This document shows positions 43,768 to 46,566 of a stretch of DNA of 46,566 bases, in pieces; position 1 is the stretch's first letter, and every line of letters begins with the position of its first letter. The DNA lies in contig CAKUKR010000008.1 of assembly GCA_934663645.1 (NCBI GenBank), positions 1 to 46,566 on the forward strand, read 5' to 3'. The position numbers were made by a program, and so were the translations under genes. The stretch is from an uncultured Muribaculaceae bacterium. Lineage in GTDB: Bacteria > Bacteroidota > Bacteroidia > Bacteroidales > Muribaculaceae. The notes beneath the pieces are model-generated. The model made no database searches, was not told the DNA's origin, and saw only the letters and a program-made list of their open reading frames with translations.

Positions 43768-45420
43768 ATGAAGACAAAACGACTATTCTTCGCTTTATGC
43801 CTAATCCTTTCAGCTGCTTTATCCGCATCCGCTGAAGGCAACCCATTCCTGAGCTTGTACAGAAAGCATTTCAGCCAGAAAGGGGATTCCATTTCGAGCA
43901 TTAAATCATTTGTTGGGGACACGATAATATTCAATACCCAATCCGACTATGACCTGACAAACGTGTACCTGCAAATCCCAGACACCGTTTGGCTCAAAGA
44001 AAAACGCCCGAAAAAACCGAAAGAGAACAAGCACTACCTGCTTTGCCATAATTACAAGGGCATACAGCAGAAAGACAAATCCTTTGTGACACCCTCATCA
44101 GAAGTCAACAGCAAGCCATTCGTGCTGTTGTCAGTAGAAGAAATATTTGGAGGCAAGTTCCGGATTACCAATGTGGGATACAAACTGTCGCTGCTTGACC
44201 CTCAAACAAATCGGGTTATATACATACATCTGGACAAAGACCTCCTGTCAACTTGGAAATTCTATTCACACAATGTCAATCAACAGATCAACAGTTGGAA
44301 AGGCAAGATATTTTATCGCAGATCAGTTGGCAGCAAAGAAATCGACGTATTAAAATTCTCCGATGGGATAATGTATTCAACAATCGAGCCCTCAACTAAC
44401 AACGTAGTATTAAGTCCATACGCACAATTCAACCTGACCGACAATAAAACCGGGGAGCGTATTTCGCTGACATACAGCGGCAACAGCTATTTAGGCGACC
44501 GTCTTGAAAAAATGAGATTTCTCACTCAAAAAGAGTATGACGATGACTTGGAAAAGAAACGAGTATATACCATTGACTACGAGATGCCCAAAGATTCAAC
44601 TTTCCGGAAGCATCTGTCAGGGTTGCCTTTTATTGCAATCATTGGATATGGCACTAAAGAAAATATCAAGATTTCCCAAACAATAAAACCAGCGGCTGAT
44701 CCTCTGTCAGACGGCATAATAGTACCGGTTCTATCATATCTATTTATTGCTGACAAGATTAGTGTAAGAGGGACTGACTACTACAGAGCAGCACGCGACG
44801 GAAAAGCATTTTTCATCAAATGCAGCGATGTCGCATTTGTAGATGATGATGAAAATAATAAAGTTGACAGCCTAATGAACCAGCCGCAACATGTAAAAGA
44901 CGCATTTCTCGATTATGCCAAAGCCTATAGTCTGTACTACTATGCAGATAAAGCTGAAAAGGATGCTAAAGAAAGGCACAACAAACTCCAAACTATCACC
45001 CAAAGAGGGCTTATTGTCTTTGATGCCCACCCATACGATATGGGCCAATATTTAAACAGCACCGGCATGACATTCAAAATCGCCAATACATCAAACAAGA
45101 CTATCAAATACATCACTTTCAATGCGGTGGGATACAATCCAGTGGACGACCCGATTCCCAACTATGGGAAATACACCGTTACTGGCCGTGGCATCGGGCC
45201 AATAGAGCCATACACAACAGTATCATACGATTTTGACTTCACTTGGTTCACAGACCTTGTAGAATACCTGAAAGTCAAATCTATAAAAGTAGAATACACA
45301 AACGGTACAACACGAACTTTCACGGGAAAAGCAGTAGAAACTGTGTCAGAAGAGTATTTTGACAGCCTTACTATCGAACCCAAAAGCGTAGTCTCAGGCT
45401 TGCTCCCAAAATTTGAATGA
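43768..45420 (+). CDS. Exported protein of unknown function
   Basis: A 550-residue protein I do not recognise. Residues 1-22 are a signal peptide (MKTKRLFFALCLILSAALSASAE). The mature part is lysine- and tyrosine-rich and appears to alternate short beta segments; near the C-terminus, FKIANTSNKTIKYITFNAVG through YTTVSYDFDFTWFTDLVEYL and VKSIKVEYTNGTTRTFTGKA looks like a small Ig-like beta-sandwich seen in other Bacteroidota exported proteins. A helical stretch of about 40 residues (HVKDAFLDYAKAYSLYYYAD and on) precedes it. There is no lipobox or T9SS-type tail. GC content is clearly lower than in genes to the left. It has its own promoter. Confidence 0.75.
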   Translation: MKTKRLFFALCLILSAALSASAEGNPFLSLYRKHFSQKGDSISSIKSFVGDTIIFNTQSDYDLTNVYLQIPDTVWLKEKRPKKPKENKHYLLCHNYKGIQQKDKSFVTPSSEVNSKPFVLLSVEEIFGGKFRITNVGYKLSLLDPQTNRVIYIHLDKDLLSTWKFYSHNVNQQINSWKGKIFYRRSVGSKEIDVLKFSDGIMYSTIEPSTNNVVLSPYAQFNLTDNKTGERISLTYSGNSYLGDRLEKMRFLTQKEYDDDLEKKRVYTIDYEMPKDSTFRKHLSGLPFIAIIGYGTKENIKISQTIKPAADPLSDGIIVPVLSYLFIADKISVRGTDYYRAARDGKAFFIKCSDVAFVDDDENNKVDSLMNQPQHVKDAFLDYAKAYSLYYYADKAEKDAKERHNKLQTITQRGLIVFDAHPYDMGQYLNSTGMTFKIANTSNKTIKYITFNAVGYNPVDDPIPNYGKYTVTGRGIGPIEPYTTVSYDFDFTWFTDLVEYLKVKSIKVEYTNGTTRTFTGKAVETVSEEYFDSLTIEPKSVVSGLLPKFE

Positions 45421-45468
45421 CCAACTTTCTCATAAAAAACCAATATCACGATGTAATAAGTTGACAAT

Positions 45469-45624
45469 ATGGCCATAGCAATACGTTCAATACCAACTCT
45501 ATACGGAGATGATGCCGAGCGTTTCCAGCAACAGGCAGAAAAAGCCGAAAACAACACGAAGCGCACAGACATAACTCGAAATATCCAAATTGTGAAGGAC
45601 TTCCTCCGCAAGCAGAATCTGTAA
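45469..45624 (+). CDS. 51-aa putative antitoxin-like protein before GNAT
   Basis: A short frame, MAIAIRSIPTLYGDDAERFQ to VKDFLRKQNL, ending in TAA six bases before the GNAT gene. Evidence for coding: ATG start, tight spacing, charged amphipathic C-terminal half, and a beta-start/helix layout (AIAIRSIPTL followed by two helices) like small genes I recall ahead of GNAT genes in Bacteroidales. It does not match the longer DUF1778 ribbon-helix-helix antitoxins of TacT/AtaT pairs. Likely a partner or antitoxin of the acetyltransferase. Confidence 0.72.
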   Translation: MAIAIRSIPTLYGDDAERFQQQAEKAENNTKRTDITRNIQIVKDFLRKQNL

Positions 45625-45630
45625 CGCATC

Positions 45631-46242
45631 ATGAGTTTGGAAGAATTTCTTTCGGAATGCACCTTTGAACGAGTTACTCCTGAAATGCTCAAGCAGTGCA
45701 ATCCGTTCTCTTGCGGTCATGAAGATCTCGATGACTTTTTCCGAAACGATTACAAGCTCTATGCCGACAAACTACTTGGCAAGACATACGCCTTCAGAAG
45801 AATCGACAGTCCACAGGAAATTGTGGCAGCCTTTACTCTCTCAAACGACTCTATCCGTATAAGACAACTCAGACCTGAAGACAAAGAACAAATAGAATAC
45901 ATCACTGAAAATGGCGAGAAAAACCTACGCCGTTTTCCTGGGGTACTAATTGGTCGTCTCGGCACAAATCTGAATTATTCAGGCAAAGGATCTGGCACTG
46001 CCGTAATGGATTTCATCAAGGCTTGGTTTCGCAGTGACGAGAACAAGACTGGCTGCAGGTTCATCATCGTTGATGCACAAAACAATCCGGCTACATTGCA
46101 TTATTACGAGAAAAACGGCTTCCGATATTTATACTCCGAAGAGGTCAATGAGACTAAATCCATGGGATTGAACATCAAACGTCCTGAGACATTGCCGCTT
46201 AGCACCAGACTGATGTATTTTGGCCTTATCGATTTGGATTGA
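45631..46242 (+). CDS. GNAT N-acetyltransferase, TacT/AtaT toxin-like
   Basis: A 203-residue soluble acetyltransferase. It begins with FERVTPEMLKQCNPFSCGHE and DLDDFF (residues 12-37), the layout of tRNA-acetylating GNAT toxins (F-x-C-G then LDxFL). The core FPGVLIGRLGTNLNYSGKGS (about 102-121) is the acetyl-CoA loop, with SGKGSG in place of the usual Q/RxxGxG. FIIVDAQNNPATLHYYEKNG (144-163) gives the catalytic tyrosine (Y159 or Y160). Known relatives acetylate aminoacyl-tRNA and block translation; whether this one does is inference. The 51-aa gene 6 nt upstream completes a two-gene toxin-antitoxin layout. Confidence 0.85.
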   Translation: MSLEEFLSECTFERVTPEMLKQCNPFSCGHEDLDDFFRNDYKLYADKLLGKTYAFRRIDSPQEIVAAFTLSNDSIRIRQLRPEDKEQIEYITENGEKNLRRFPGVLIGRLGTNLNYSGKGSGTAVMDFIKAWFRSDENKTGCRFIIVDAQNNPATLHYYEKNGFRYLYSEEVNETKSMGLNIKRPETLPLSTRLMYFGLIDLD

Positions 46243-46305
46243 ACTTAACCAATACAGCGAATGACACACATTCGCCTGTGCAAAAAGACTGATGACTGCG
46301 CAGCC

Positions 46306-46404
46306 AAGTAGGGACACGGCGTGCCGTGTCCGCATCTAAGTCAATACAATTCAACAACATACACACTTGCCATCCTTCGGACACGGCACGCCGTGTCCCT
46401 ACTT
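46306..46404. repeat. 27-bp perfect inverted repeat with self-palindromic arms
   Basis: 46306-46332 is exactly complementary to 46378-46404 (27 of 27) around a 45-base AT-rich loop. Each arm is itself nearly palindromic (GGACACGGC-nn-GCCGTGTCC), so it can fold either as one long stem or as two small hairpins. It lies just after the GNAT gene; it could be a terminator, a REP/BIME-like repeat or a MITE-like remnant. Confidence 0.9.
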
Positions 46405-46478
46405 TGACCGCCCATAAACAGTCAGTGCATCATGACGCACTCCCGAAAACTGCGGATGAGGCAAGACGAGTGTTAAAA

Positions 46479-46511
46479 TTTTGCCAAATCAGAAATATTG
46501 TCGTAACTTTG
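46479..46511 (+). promoter_or_regulatory. Strong promoter reading out of the window
   Basis: TTTTG at 46479-46483 and TAACTTTG at 46504-46511 are exactly 20 bp apart, the best promoter match in the window. Its gene or RNA lies beyond the right end. Confidence 0.75.
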
Positions 46512-46566
46512 CCGTGCAGGTTTCCCTCGAGAAGCCAGAAACTTGGGACGAGGGTGGGGCTGCAGA
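46512..46566 (+). other. Start of a transcript cut by the window end, structured
   Basis: After the promoter, CCCTCG (46531-46536) can pair with CGAGGG (46550-46555), and TGCAG (46515-46519) with CTGCA (46560-46564), enclosing the first stem. No ATG occurs before the end. It may be an RNA gene or a structured mRNA leader; 55 bases are too few to name it. Confidence 0.35.

Noticed and set aside
46512..46566. Start of tmRNA, suggested by GGGGCTG near the end
   Set aside because: The match is seven bases, lies too far from the predicted start, and the rest is outside the window.

Overview
The window reads as chromosome of a GC-rich Bacteroidota, most likely order Bacteroidales and possibly Muribaculaceae-like; the family is a guess. 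The evidence is repeated use of the Bacteroidota promoter form (a TTG or TTTTG -33 element, about 20 bp, then TAnnTTTG), a fused SecDF, type IX secretion (T9SS) style C-terminal tails, BspA-type leucine-rich proteins, a TonB-dependent receptor paired with a lipoprotein, and NamZ/DUF4922 families. Most genes are very GC-rich, but about 25.7-26.5 kb, 35.4-39.8 kb and 43.7-46.2 kb are clearly poorer in GC and look acquired.

Layout. 0.2-10.7 kb is a housekeeping run on the + strand: leuS, then a tight series of rdgB, a secreted propeller protein, a BspA-like protein, trmB, an Mrp-type ATPase and a DUF4932 metallopeptidase-like protein, followed by a separate small secreted protein. 11.4-14.3 kb is a two-gene minus-strand operon (Ig-like lipoprotein, then BspA-like protein). 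secDF follows at 14.5-17.5 kb. Between the terminators of secDF and of the convergent 18.5-21.0 kb gene lies a gene-free island of about 890 bp made almost wholly of short-word repeats. Its words occur in complementary, nested order, including a 35-nt inverted repeat with two mismatches, and it holds an internal promoter-like box. 21.3-25.6 kb carries a TonB-dependent receptor and a parallel beta-helix surface lipoprotein. 25.7-26.5 kb is a small minus-strand pair: an MNT-type nucleotidyltransferase and an unknown partner in the place where HepT would be expected.

26.6-35.2 kb is one five-gene operon from a single good promoter: a very large exported amidase-like protein with a lysine/serine-rich tract, a family 2 glycosyltransferase, a GalT/HIT-like DUF4922 protein, a SpoIID/LytB protein without a signal peptide, and a NamZ exo-N-acetylmuramidase. 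This looks like a peptidoglycan turnover or salvage pathway split between envelope and cytoplasm, and is the best candidate here for a poorly described pathway. 35.4-40.0 kb holds a phage-tailspike-like beta-helix protein and a BspA-like protein whose GC-rich sorting tail contrasts with its GC-poor body. A nitroreductase at 40.5 kb is preceded by a promoter, a roughly 260-nt leader and a textbook terminator with a competing antiterminator pairing. The right end has a T9SS-tailed secreted protein, an unknown secreted protein, a 51-aa gene plus GNAT acetyltransferase resembling a toxin-antitoxin pair, a 27-bp perfect inverted repeat, and a strong promoter firing out of the window.

No tRNA, rRNA, CRISPR array or transposase gene was recognised. 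Functional names rest on motifs read by eye; no database search was possible.
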